A stretch of DNA of 64,000 nucleotides from Lachnospiraceae bacterium (GTDB lineage: Bacteria; Bacillota; Clostridia; Lachnospirales; Lachnospiraceae): the NCBI GenBank assembly GCA_017450065.1, contig JAFSYI010000063.1:1-64000 (forward strand), in the 5' to 3' direction. Positions within the stretch are counted from its first letter, which is position 1; every line of letters begins with the position of its first letter. The notes under the pieces were generated by a model. It saw only the letters and a list, made by a program, of their open reading frames with translations. It was not told the origin of the DNA and did no database searches. Of the stretch, positions 7,847 to 16,485 are shown in pieces. Position numbers and translations under genes: made by a program.

Positions 7847-8020
7847 TGTTTACAGCTCGTTTACACTGCAAAGCCGCTTATTTACTGGCTTTACTGCCAT
7901 TTGTAAACGTGTAAACAGGAATTTTATAAAAAAAGAATAAATGAATAATATAAAGCATTCCCTGCAGGGATAAAAAGTTTTACCCCTCGTTTACAGGTTG
8001 GTTTACAAATCTCGTTTACA
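7847..8020. repeat. GTTTAC iteron-like array, candidate replication origin
   Basis: Seven copies of an octamer close to CGTTTACA: 7847-7854 and 7858-7865 direct, 7902-7909 and 7910-7917 inverted, then 7988-7995, 8000-8007 and 8013-8020 direct. An AT-rich stretch (about 7918-7985) separates the two groups. Iterons beside an AT-rich unwinding region and next to primase and helicase-like genes are the layout of a replication origin of an excised element. Confidence 0.55.
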
Positions 8021-8065
8021 TCAACCCTTTTATGAAAGGAATGCAAAATGCAACCACAAACGACA

Positions 8066-8089
8066 CTCTCGGACTTCCGGGAGTTTTTT
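8066..8089 (+). terminator. Rho-independent terminator after the replication module
   Basis: Stem CTCTCGG (8066-8072) with CCGGGAG (8077-8083), short loop, then six T. It closes the relaxase, CHC2 and VapE transcription unit. Confidence 0.75.
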
Positions 8090-8092
8090 ATT

Positions 8093-8132
8093 GCCCGTCA
8101 GCAGGTCTATCCGGCCTTCTGTCGGGCTTTTT
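8093..8132 (+). terminator. Second hairpin with U-tract before the integrase gene
   Basis: A longer imperfect stem beginning GCCCGTCAGCAGG and ending CCTTCTGTCGGGC, then TTTTT, 17 bases before the integrase start. It may be a back-up terminator or an attenuator that keeps integrase expression low. Confidence 0.6.
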
Positions 8133-8149
8133 ACCTATAAGGAGAAAAT

Positions 8150-9433
8150 ATGAACGATACGATACATAACAGAATCAGCGCTTCCGAGCAGTTAGAAGCA
8201 ATAAAATACCTGGCAGAAAGCGGAACCCTATCGAATTATCTTTTGGAAGATGGTAAAATGGATACGGACGCTATTTGGGGTGCGGTGAACGAAATGAATA
8301 AACGTAAGCTGCTGGAGCAGCATCCATATACCATAACTCAGCTGGCAAATGGACGTTGGCAGACATTTCTTCCTGCTGACGGCAAACAGAAAAAGAAACA
8401 GATAAGGAGGGTTGACAAGGACGACCTTGAAGCAGTTGTAGTAGCATACTATGTAAAAAAGAATACTGTGCATACCATTGAGAAAGTCGCCTATGAATGG
8501 CTTGACTTCAAAGCATCGGAACCGGGATTCAAACGGGCTTCTTATGACCGATATGAAAACAACTATCTAAGGATACTTGGTGATTGCAGTGATATAAACA
8601 TCGCGAAACTGTCTGAATTTGATCTCGAAGACTATCTTATAAAAAAGATTGTCGAAAAACAGATAACTTACAGGGCATGGTCGGATATAAAGATAGTGTT
8701 AAAGGGTATATTTAAATACGCCAAGCGTCACCAGTACACAGATATCGCAATTGATGATGTTCTTGACTATGTTGACAGTGAGAAGAAGGTTTTTGCCAAG
8801 CCTAAGATAAAGAATGACAGTGACGATGTATTCACGGAGGATGAGGTCAGGAAGATTGAAGAGTATATCGATGGCAGGAAGAAGCTGTCCTTAGTAGATC
8901 TTGGGATCAAGCTCGCATTGAGAACGGGATTACGCGCAGGAGAGTTGGCAGCCCTTAAGTATTCGGATCTTGATAGCGGAGCTAAAGCGATAAGGATAAG
9001 CCGGACTGAGCAGCATAGCAAGAACAGCGAGGGACACATAGAGTATTATTTTTCTGACGAAGGAACTCTTAAGTGTGAGCACCCGGCCGAGGATCTGTAT
9101 ATTGACAATGGCGCCATTGAGCTGATACAGGAGATAAATTCCAGATACCCTGAAAGCGATTTCCTGTTCTTTGATGGACATTTCATAAGATCCCAGGCTT
9201 TTTCCAAAAGGCTCAGCCACATTTGTAAGACTATAGGCATACCTTCAAGAACGCTGCATAAGGCTCGCAAGACCTATGCCACAAGGCTTATCAATGCCGG
9301 AGTAGATCAGATGCTTGTAAAGACACAGTTAAGGCATAAGGACATCACTACAACGCTTAAACACTATTACAGGGATAATAAATCCGCCGCCGAAAAGGCA
9401 GCTAAAATAGAGGCGGTTTTAAGTGCTTATTGA
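8150..9433 (+). CDS. int: Tyrosine site-specific recombinase (integrase)
   Basis: A 427-aa phage-type integrase. The catalytic set is complete: Arg262 in RTGLRAGEL, H370-x-x-R373 (HKARKT), His396 (RHKD) and the nucleophile Tyr406 ten residues later (KHYYRD). The N-terminal part (about 1-200) holds the arm-binding and core-binding regions. TAAGGAGAAAAT precedes the ATG. Its 3' end lies about 105 bp from tRNA-Trp, the likely attachment target. It is the right-end gene of the mobilizable element. Confidence 0.95.
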   Translation: MNDTIHNRISASEQLEAIKYLAESGTLSNYLLEDGKMDTDAIWGAVNEMNKRKLLEQHPYTITQLANGRWQTFLPADGKQKKKQIRRVDKDDLEAVVVAYYVKKNTVHTIEKVAYEWLDFKASEPGFKRASYDRYENNYLRILGDCSDINIAKLSEFDLEDYLIKKIVEKQITYRAWSDIKIVLKGIFKYAKRHQYTDIAIDDVLDYVDSEKKVFAKPKIKNDSDDVFTEDEVRKIEEYIDGRKKLSLVDLGIKLALRTGLRAGELAALKYSDLDSGAKAIRISRTEQHSKNSEGHIEYYFSDEGTLKCEHPAEDLYIDNGAIELIQEINSRYPESDFLFFDGHFIRSQAFSKRLSHICKTIGIPSRTLHKARKTYATRLINAGVDQMLVKTQLRHKDITTTLKHYYRDNKSAAEKAAKIEAVLSAY

Positions 9434-9485
9434 CCCTCAAAAGTGGAACATGTGGAACATCTATGGAACATATGATTTTTTGAAG

Positions 9486-9527
9486 AAATAAAAACCCCGG
9501 AAAGCCGCATAAAATGGGCATTCCGGG
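9486..9527 (-). terminator. Terminator of tRNA-Trp
   Basis: Read on the minus strand: CCCGGAA stem (9527-9521), a loop with an inner GCC/GGC pairing, TTCCGGG, then TTTTTATTT (9494-9486). It lies 12 bp after the tRNA 3' end. Confidence 0.75.
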
Positions 9528-9538
9528 ATATCGTGAAA

Positions 9539-9609
9539 CAGGGGATGAGAGAATCGAACTCCCGCTAAAGGTTTTGGAGACCCTTGTCATACCATTTGAC
9601 CAATCCCCT
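9539..9609 (-). tRNA. tRNA-Trp (anticodon CCA)
   Basis: Full cloverleaf by hand folding: acceptor AGGGGAT/ATCCCCT, D-arm GTCA/TGAC, anticodon stem AGGGT/ACCTT with loop CTCCAAA (anticodon CCA), T-arm GGGAG/CTCTC with loop TTCGATT, discriminator G. CCA is not encoded. The integrase gene points at its 3' end, making this gene the probable integration site. Confidence 0.93.
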
Positions 9610-9747
9610 AGGATGGTTTAAAATATTATTTTAATAATGCTTTAAACCGACCTAATATTTATATCACAGCTACAAGCTCTTTGTCAATAATTTTGTAGGA
9701 CGGTTTTTATTCGAAGTATTCTGGGCATTACAGAAGCATCCGGAGGG

Positions 9748-9987
9748 GCTGAAGAAGCAACCGATGGGTAGCAGGAATACCAGGAAGGCTGAAGAAGCAA
9801 CCGGAGAGTAACGGGGAAATCCGGAAGGATGAAGAAGCAACCGGAGAGTAACGGGGAAATCCGGAGGGGCTGAAGAAGCAACCGATGGGTAGCAGGAATA
9901 CCAGGAAGGCTGAAGAAGCAACCGGAGAGTAACGGGGAAATCCGGAAGGCTGAAGAGGCAACCGATGGATAGCAGGGATATCCGGAA
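9748..9987. repeat. Six tandem 40-bp repeats of two alternating types
   Basis: Each unit starts GCTGAAGAAGCAACCG and is 40-41 bp. Type A continues ATGGGTAGCAGGAATACC, type B GAGAGTAACGGGGAAATCC. The order is A B B A B A-variant, with a partial unit before. Frames across it carry stops in the direction of the next gene, so it is probably non-coding. It lies in the leader of the YfhO-family gene and ends 27 bp before its ATG. Confidence 0.85.
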
Positions 9988-10014
9988 GGCTTTAAATTAT
10001 TCGGGAGACGGACT

Positions 10015-13000
10015 ATGCGGGATACTGTGTTCTACAGGATGAAGGGTATATTTAAACATATGAAGGAATTTGCAGGATACCTGATTCCTTCATGTGTTAC
10101 GCTTGTAATATACTGTATCATACTTTCAGTAAAGGGAATTTATCCGTTCGGCAGCAATACGATCGATTATTATGATATGGCGCAGCAGATTGCGGCATTC
10201 TATTATCATGTTTACGATATGCTTCATGGAACAAAGGCGTATTTCTACGACTGGTATTCCGCACTGGGTACTAACATGGCGATGAGTACTTCGGGCTGCT
10301 CTAATCTGTCACCGTTCAATCTTTTCTTCCTATTAATAAACAGAAGCTCACTGCTTAAAAGCCTGTCTGTATTTAACGGACTTAAGCTTATGTGTATGAG
10401 CCTCAGCATGTATTTCTATCTTAATAAAACTCACGAAAAAACCCCCTTTTTCTTTAAATTGGCGGCCTCGGTCGGCTACTCCTTCTGCGGTTTTGTTCTG
10501 GTTCTTTATATAACAAATCAGTGGGTGGATATTGCGGCGATGTTTCCGCTCATCATGTACTTTTATGACAGGCTTATAGAGACGGGAAGGATAAGAGGCT
10601 ATGTGATAACACTTACGATAACGCTTATCGCAAGCTATTATCTTGGCTTTATGATACTGATATTCATTTTCCTTTATACAGGTTTGAAGCTGGCTGAGAA
10701 TCTGTATGAATCCATGCCCGGCAGGAAAGGAAGTGCCGGGAGAGGAGGTCTTGGGTATATTTTTACAGGTGCTAACAGGACTGAAGAGTCAAAGGGAGAG
10801 AAGAGTGAAGATGGGCCGGAACAGTCGTATGAGACGGGATCTTCCGGTGATGCTTCAGCTATGGATACGGCGGAAAGTGGAGGAACGGAGAGTGAATCCG
10901 GAGACGGGACCGGTATTAGAAGTGAGCTGCATTTAACCCGTCTTGGTATAGGAACGTTCATGTCACTTGCATTATCGGCGTGGATACTGATACCGCAGAT
11001 CGCCCAGATGCTTCATTCGGCGCGGTTTAAGAATGGAAACGAGGGCGAAGCCTCAGGGCTGTTTGGAAGATATTTAGAAATCATATCCCATGTAAGGGGA
11101 GATTATACGACACGCTGGTGGTCGCTGCTTGGCATTTCCTTTGCAGCCGCGATCATACTGACCGGAATGGTCAAATTCAGAAAAGACAGAAAAGCGATAT
11201 TTACAACGATATCTCTGATCGCGATGATGGTTCTTGAACTGTTTTTCGAGAGCATCAATCTGATCTGGCATTTTGGTTCATATGTTCAGTATCCCATAAG
11301 AAACGGATTTATTATTTATTTTGTTTTTGCATATCTTTCATGTTATTACGCCGCGCGTTTGTACGGAGAAGAGGAAGCATCGGGGAAGTCATATTTAAGC
11401 TTTATCATAACTGTTATAGGCTTTCTTGTTTTTATAGGATTCTACCGTAATCATACCGGGATGCCGCTGCGAAGGGTATTCCATATAACCTCGGGCATGA
11501 TGGCAGCCGGATTTGTGTATTATATGGTTATATTAAACCGGGAAGGGCTGCTGAATATACCTTCGAAAGCCGGGGAAGGGCTGTTCCGCAGAAAACAGGG
11601 AAGGACTGAAGATGCAGAAGCGCCTGTACAGGAAGGCGGAAGCAAATATGGAAATAAGCGGATAAATAATAGTCTGAACGATTACAGGTGGGCAGCAGGC
11701 GTGTTGGTTCTTGAACTGTTGTGTTACGGATTTCTTCTGTTTGGCAAGCCTGATTTTATTACAGGATACAGTGAGGAACCGGAGCAGAACGGGCAGTACA
11801 TTTATCTTTGTGAACAGCTTAAAGATAAGTTCGGATTGGAAAATGAATTTCTTTACCGTGTCAAGAATCCTGATGAGAGCCTTAACGCCAATTATGGATT
11901 TGTACTGATGCAGCCTGCTCTTTCGAACTGGACTCATATGATTGCGCCGGGTGAGCAGGAGGGTGCAGCGGCCTGGGGCTACAGTATTCAGTTCACAAGA
12001 CTGCTTGATGCCGGCGGAACTGTCTTTTCCGATGCGCTTATTGGCGTGCGCAAAATAATAAGCCGCGTACCGATGGATGAGAAACTGTATACTGAAATAA
12101 ACAGAGCTGAAATAAACGTTGATCCCGTAACAGATGAAACGGTGACCTACTATCTGTATGAGCCGGTATATAAGCTTCCGTTTGGTGAGGTTATCAGGAA
12201 TGAAACGATAAGCGACGGAGAGGAGGATCCGACCAGGAAGAGTTTAGGGAAGAAGAGTTCAAAGAAGATTTACGCTGCTGCGGATGATCAGGCTGTCGGG
12301 CAGGCTGTCAATGAGCAGGATACAGTAAAACTACACAATATGATCTATCATTCCATAGTCAGAGCGCGTGAGGATACAGGAGCTGATACCGGTACAGCTT
12401 CCTTTGATCAGTATAAAACGGCAGGTGAATCCGATATGGCCGTATGGTATTTAAGGGATAACAAGCCTGTTTCTGATAATACTGAAGCCTATGTTGATAT
12501 ATCGGCATCCGATAAGATAGTAAGCTCAAAAATAAGAGTCAGTGGTGAAATGGCACTGTATGTATCGGGCAGCGGAGGAGATCTTGAATACGCCAACTGT
12601 ACGATCGAAGAAGGAAACGGGGATGATATGCATATGATAACTGTTCCGACGATCGGAAATTATGCTAATATATATTATCCGGCACATTTTAACAATAATT
12701 CGGTATATATTGGCTGTTATAAGGATGAGACCGTTGAAGTAAGAGTAACCATGGACGGAGATAAGGGTGATTACTTCGATGTTGATATAATGGGTGTCAG
12801 CGTTGACGCCATGAAGACACTGTGCGCCGGGGACAGAACAGCGGATGATGCCGGGGTCAAAGCCGATGGAAGCGGACTGACTCTTAACAGGCCGGTATCC
12901 CGGGGTGCTCAGGAAACACATGATTATGTAAACCGGCTTCTTCTGCCGGTAACGTTTGACAAGGGCTTCGGGATATCGGTTAACGGTAAGAAGGTAAAGG

Positions 13001-13311
13001 GATCCTCGTATGCCGGACTGTTTACCGTTATACCGCTTGAAGATGGTGATAACACGATCAGCATGAGATTCGTTCCGCCCGGGATGACAGCCGGAATTGT
13101 GATAACCCTTATTACGGCCGCACTGATCCTGGCCTATGCCATTATTATGCATACAAATAAGGAAAGCCTGCAGGAACTGGTGACAGAGCCGGAGAGCCGT
13201 ATTGAACCGTTGCTTGTAAAGCTTTATGCATGTGTATTTGCGGCAGTGATTCTGTTTATGTATATCATTCCGGTCGTTTATGGACTGTTTGCGCTTGTAT
13301 CAGGCAGGTAG
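10015..13311 (+). CDS. YfhO-family polytopic membrane protein (GT-C-type)
   Basis: A 1098-aa integral membrane protein. The N-terminal SNTIDYYDMAQQIAAFYY and later SGCSNLSPFNL are typical of the YfhO family, whose studied members add sugars to teichoic acid or other cell-surface polymers from polyprenyl-phosphate donors. Many transmembrane helices cover about residues 20-230, 310-510 and 550-590. They are followed by a large extracytoplasmic domain (about 590-1030) and two more helices near the C-terminus. A hydrophilic insert rich in Glu, Ser and Gly (about 235-305) interrupts the helices. It heads a run of four membrane protein genes. The exact substrate is unknown. Confidence 0.85.
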   Translation: MRDTVFYRMKGIFKHMKEFAGYLIPSCVTLVIYCIILSVKGIYPFGSNTIDYYDMAQQIAAFYYHVYDMLHGTKAYFYDWYSALGTNMAMSTSGCSNLSPFNLFFLLINRSSLLKSLSVFNGLKLMCMSLSMYFYLNKTHEKTPFFFKLAASVGYSFCGFVLVLYITNQWVDIAAMFPLIMYFYDRLIETGRIRGYVITLTITLIASYYLGFMILIFIFLYTGLKLAENLYESMPGRKGSAGRGGLGYIFTGANRTEESKGEKSEDGPEQSYETGSSGDASAMDTAESGGTESESGDGTGIRSELHLTRLGIGTFMSLALSAWILIPQIAQMLHSARFKNGNEGEASGLFGRYLEIISHVRGDYTTRWWSLLGISFAAAIILTGMVKFRKDRKAIFTTISLIAMMVLELFFESINLIWHFGSYVQYPIRNGFIIYFVFAYLSCYYAARLYGEEEASGKSYLSFIITVIGFLVFIGFYRNHTGMPLRRVFHITSGMMAAGFVYYMVILNREGLLNIPSKAGEGLFRRKQGRTEDAEAPVQEGGSKYGNKRINNSLNDYRWAAGVLVLELLCYGFLLFGKPDFITGYSEEPEQNGQYIYLCEQLKDKFGLENEFLYRVKNPDESLNANYGFVLMQPALSNWTHMIAPGEQEGAAAWGYSIQFTRLLDAGGTVFSDALIGVRKIISRVPMDEKLYTEINRAEINVDPVTDETVTYYLYEPVYKLPFGEVIRNETISDGEEDPTRKSLGKKSSKKIYAAADDQAVGQAVNEQDTVKLHNMIYHSIVRAREDTGADTGTASFDQYKTAGESDMAVWYLRDNKPVSDNTEAYVDISASDKIVSSKIRVSGEMALYVSGSGGDLEYANCTIEEGNGDDMHMITVPTIGNYANIYYPAHFNNNSVYIGCYKDETVEVRVTMDGDKGDYFDVDIMGVSVDAMKTLCAGDRTADDAGVKADGSGLTLNRPVSRGAQETHDYVNRLLLPVTFDKGFGISVNGKKVKGSSYAGLFTVIPLEDGDNTISMRFVPPGMTAGIVITLITAALILAYAIIMHTNKESLQELVTEPESRIEPLLVKLYACVFAAVILFMYIIPVVYGLFALVSGR

Positions 13312-13348
13312 ACGTGGCAGCAGGGGCGGAGTGAGTTAACTCAGGGTA

Positions 13349-15199
13349 ATGATTATTATGGAAAAGCTAAGGAAATTCCTGAATATTCCTATCGTCTTTT
13401 CGGTGGTGCTAAATGCGGCAGTACTGCTTATTTCTGTTACCCTTTTTAAACCCTTCTTTGAAGAAAACGATGACGCCTTTATCAGCATGATAGCCGAGGG
13501 CGCATACGGTGCAAAAGAGGTGCATCTTATCTATACAAATGTGATACTCGGAAGCGTATATAAATATCTTTATTCCGCATATCCTGCAATCCGCTGGCAT
13601 TCGGTTCTTCAGTATGTTTTCCTGTTTATCGCATTTACTTCGCTGACTTATATAATTCAATATACCGGATGTGACGGTGGTAAAAACGGAATCCAAGGTG
13701 AGCATAAGGGTGAAATACCTCACGGGATCAAAAACAGAATAAATAAACCGGTGGCTGTGATTCTTGCATTGAGTACGTTCCATGAGGTATATGTGTCTGT
13801 ACAGTATTCAAAAACTGCTGCGTTTGTGTGCACTATAGGATATGTTTTGCTGCTTTATGGAGCAGGGGTAAGAGCGGAGGAGAGAGGTTCTGTTAAACGG
13901 GGAGCCCTTAATATGCTTGAGGCAACGGGATTCATTCTCCTTATTTATGGGATGCTGCTTCGGGATTCGTCATTTCTGCTGGCAAGCCTTCTTATGCTGC
14001 CTGTGTGCCTGTATGAATTTGTAACCTCGGTCAGCCTAAAAACAAAGTGTTGCGGGGACGCCACGAACAGCCGCAAACTCAGGATTTATATTTTTGCATT
14101 TGCACCTGTTTTGATATGGTTTGTTGCCACGAAGGCTTTTAATTCGCAGGCTTATAATGCGGATGAGGGATGGAAGAGCTTCATGGAGTACAATGACACC
14201 CGGATGGAGCTTCTGGATTACAGATACGATCTTCTTGACCGGAATAAATACGCCGACAGGCTTGAGTCCATAGATATCAGCGAGAATGATGTGCTACTGT
14301 ATCTTACCTGGCAGTTCGGTGATGACTCGGTGCTGGATACGGCTAAGATGACGGAAATCCTTAAGGATGCCCCGTCAAGATGGTCGGTACTGTCGTGTCT
14401 TAAGGCGCTGGCCAGGCATATATATGAGGATGTGCTGATCCTTGATCCGATGATCGTGGGGACACTGTTTTTCCTGATGTATGCGATGACTGCTTTATGC
14501 AGGCGCAGGAACAGGGGACTGATGTTTGCCATGGCATCGCAGCTGATTGTTTTTTGCGGTATTCTTGTGTATTATGAATACTGTGGCCGCTGGAGCCACA
14601 GGATCGTGTTTGCGGCAATGCTCGCAGTTACTGTGGGCCTCTTGCGGATATGGATGGTATCCTGTGATGCTGAGGAAGATATGGCTGCAGGTAAATACAC
14701 ATATGCTTATGCGGTCGTTATAATGTCATGCGTATCCGTTCTTCTGGGTAACCGCCTGGATTATAACATGTATGTAAGGGAAATGCCGGATTACGGCGGA
14801 TTCTTTGAAGACATGGCAAAGGATAAAGATACGCTGTACATTGGTGATACCTTCACCTTCCAGTATGCATATAAGTATGATGTATTTAAGGCTTATAAGG
14901 AAGGAAGCCTTGATAATTTCGTTACAGTGGGGAGCTGGTTTGTTAATTCACCGGTGACACGCGGGATTACGACAAAATACGGTTATAATAATCCTTTTCA
15001 TGCACTGGGTCTGATCGATGATGTACAGGCAGACGGCAGAATAACAGAACGAGTGGTTCTTGTTGACAATATGTATCCCGAAGAGAAGCTTCTTTATATA
15101 AATGAACACTATGGCGATCTTAGCGGGAAGCATCATATAGAGCGGACATTTGCGGAAGGGTCGGATGATCACGGTCTGCAACGGTATATTGTGAAATGA
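13349..15199 (+). CDS. Polytopic membrane protein, GT-C glycosyltransferase-like
   Basis: 616 aa with about ten or more hydrophobic helices and an extracytoplasmic C-terminal part. The first loop has an acidic motif, FFEENDDAFISMIAEGAYG, in the position where GT-C transferases place their catalytic acidic residues. A soluble tail follows the last helix. No named family is recognised with certainty. It follows the YfhO-family gene by 37 bp and is probably in the same operon, so a role in surface glycan building is inferred. The ATG at 13358 is an alternative start. Confidence 0.6.
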   Translation: MIIMEKLRKFLNIPIVFSVVLNAAVLLISVTLFKPFFEENDDAFISMIAEGAYGAKEVHLIYTNVILGSVYKYLYSAYPAIRWHSVLQYVFLFIAFTSLTYIIQYTGCDGGKNGIQGEHKGEIPHGIKNRINKPVAVILALSTFHEVYVSVQYSKTAAFVCTIGYVLLLYGAGVRAEERGSVKRGALNMLEATGFILLIYGMLLRDSSFLLASLLMLPVCLYEFVTSVSLKTKCCGDATNSRKLRIYIFAFAPVLIWFVATKAFNSQAYNADEGWKSFMEYNDTRMELLDYRYDLLDRNKYADRLESIDISENDVLLYLTWQFGDDSVLDTAKMTEILKDAPSRWSVLSCLKALARHIYEDVLILDPMIVGTLFFLMYAMTALCRRRNRGLMFAMASQLIVFCGILVYYEYCGRWSHRIVFAAMLAVTVGLLRIWMVSCDAEEDMAAGKYTYAYAVVIMSCVSVLLGNRLDYNMYVREMPDYGGFFEDMAKDKDTLYIGDTFTFQYAYKYDVFKAYKEGSLDNFVTVGSWFVNSPVTRGITTKYGYNNPFHALGLIDDVQADGRITERVVLVDNMYPEEKLLYINEHYGDLSGKHHIERTFAEGSDDHGLQRYIVK

Positions 15200-15224
15200 T
15201 AATGGATATAAGCAGGTTTATGAA

Positions 15225-16331
15225 ATGATAGCACCGGTTAATATTTTGCTGATTATATTATGGGCGATCATTGTTCCCTACATATTGGGCAGTCTTGTGA
15301 CTCGTATTAACGGTTCGGGTAAGGGAAGTATGGCTGCGGCGAAAAACATATCATATGGATTTATGCTTATGTGTGTGATCTTTATTGTGCCGGCAATACC
15401 CATGATCCTTATCCATGTGCCTTTCCATATCCTCAGCATAACATGGCAGGCAGCGGTATGCATACTGTCTGTGCTGTCAATAGCTGTTGCATTAAGGGAA
15501 AGGAAGTCTGTATCACAGAACGGCAGGGAGACAGAGGATAAGGTACAGCCGTACAAAGAACGGAAAAGCATTGTCCTTTTTGTGTGGGCTGCGGCGCTTA
15601 TCGTTATAGCTTTTGAAACAGGCCTGCCTGTACTGAGAATGCATGTTGATACGGATGATGCGAGATTCCTGGTGGATGCGATGGAGGCACTAAAAAAAGA
15701 CACGCTTCTTGAGTACAATCCGATAACCGGGATCCACCATGGCGTACCTGTAGGAGAGCAGATAAAGGACGTTACCGCCCCGTTTCCCATATTTATTGCA
15801 CTGGTAAGCGATCTGTTTAAGCTCCATCCTGCGATAACCGCCCATACAGTCATGCCAATGCTGTTTATTCCCCTAAGCTATACGGTATTTATGCTTATCG
15901 GAGACCATGTATTTAAGGGAAACATGAAGGATACCGGGCTGTTTATGCTTTTCCTGTCGCTTATACATCTTTTTTCCTTTGAGACCATTTATTCAGCGGG
16001 ATATACGCTTCTTACGATAATATGGCAGGGGCGGTCCGTTGCGGCCATGATAATGCTGCCGTTTCTTTGGTACCTTCTTCTTGTTCTTTCGGATAAAGAT
16101 TCTCCGGCTGCCGGGGATTATATAATGGTTATGATGGCATCTGTTGCCTGCGCAATGCTCAGCAACATGGGATCGCTGTTCGCATTTATCCTCTGCATGG
16201 CATATGCCCTGTCGTTTTCAATAAGGGGAAAATCAATAAAACCCCTTGTTTTCATGGGATTGAGCATGATACCGGATGTGGCGGTCATAGTAACAAGCAG
16301 AATACTCTATACCGGAATACTGTACAGATAG
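15225..16331 (+). CDS. Membrane protein, DUF6077-like N-terminal half
   Basis: 368 aa with about ten hydrophobic helices. After the third helix lies a soluble loop with VDTDDARFLVDAMEA and a HHGVPVGEQIKDVTAPFP segment, again an acidic loop near the N-terminus as in GT-C enzymes. The protein stops abruptly after a helix (ILYTGILYR). The next gene begins with helices of similar style, so the two may be halves of one ancestral gene. The family name is from memory of similar Lachnospiraceae proteins and is tentative. Confidence 0.55.
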   Translation: MIAPVNILLIILWAIIVPYILGSLVTRINGSGKGSMAAAKNISYGFMLMCVIFIVPAIPMILIHVPFHILSITWQAAVCILSVLSIAVALRERKSVSQNGRETEDKVQPYKERKSIVLFVWAAALIVIAFETGLPVLRMHVDTDDARFLVDAMEALKKDTLLEYNPITGIHHGVPVGEQIKDVTAPFPIFIALVSDLFKLHPAITAHTVMPMLFIPLSYTVFMLIGDHVFKGNMKDTGLFMLFLSLIHLFSFETIYSAGYTLLTIIWQGRSVAAMIMLPFLWYLLLVLSDKDSPAAGDYIMVMMASVACAMLSNMGSLFAFILCMAYALSFSIRGKSIKPLVFMGLSMIPDVAVIVTSRILYTGILYR

Positions 16332-16485
16332 ACGGGACAGGTACCTGTCTGAACGCATTCTGTGTACGGCTTGCGATTGTGCCGTAAGAGAAGGGATAAT
16401 GATATATATGATCGTGATGGCGGATGATGATCATCTGTTATTGGAGTAAGAGTAAATTGAGTTATGGATATGGCGGGTTGGATGA

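Noticed and set aside
1-9538. Left attachment site matching the tRNA-Trp 3' end
   Set aside because: No copy of the tRNA 3' sequence was found by reading; the left end probably lies outside the window.
9670-9961. Three minus-strand open frames across the 40-bp repeats, with Leu/Pro/Ser-rich repeated protein
   Set aside because: They are open only because the repeat has few stops in those frames. No ribosome site and no protein-like features; the array is better explained as a non-coding repeat.
9748-9987. CRISPR array
   Set aside because: The 40-bp units are contiguous with no unique spacers, and no cas genes are present.
12526-13152. A 208-aa minus-strand open frame
   Set aside because: Lies inside the YfhO-family gene and has no ribosome site or domain features.
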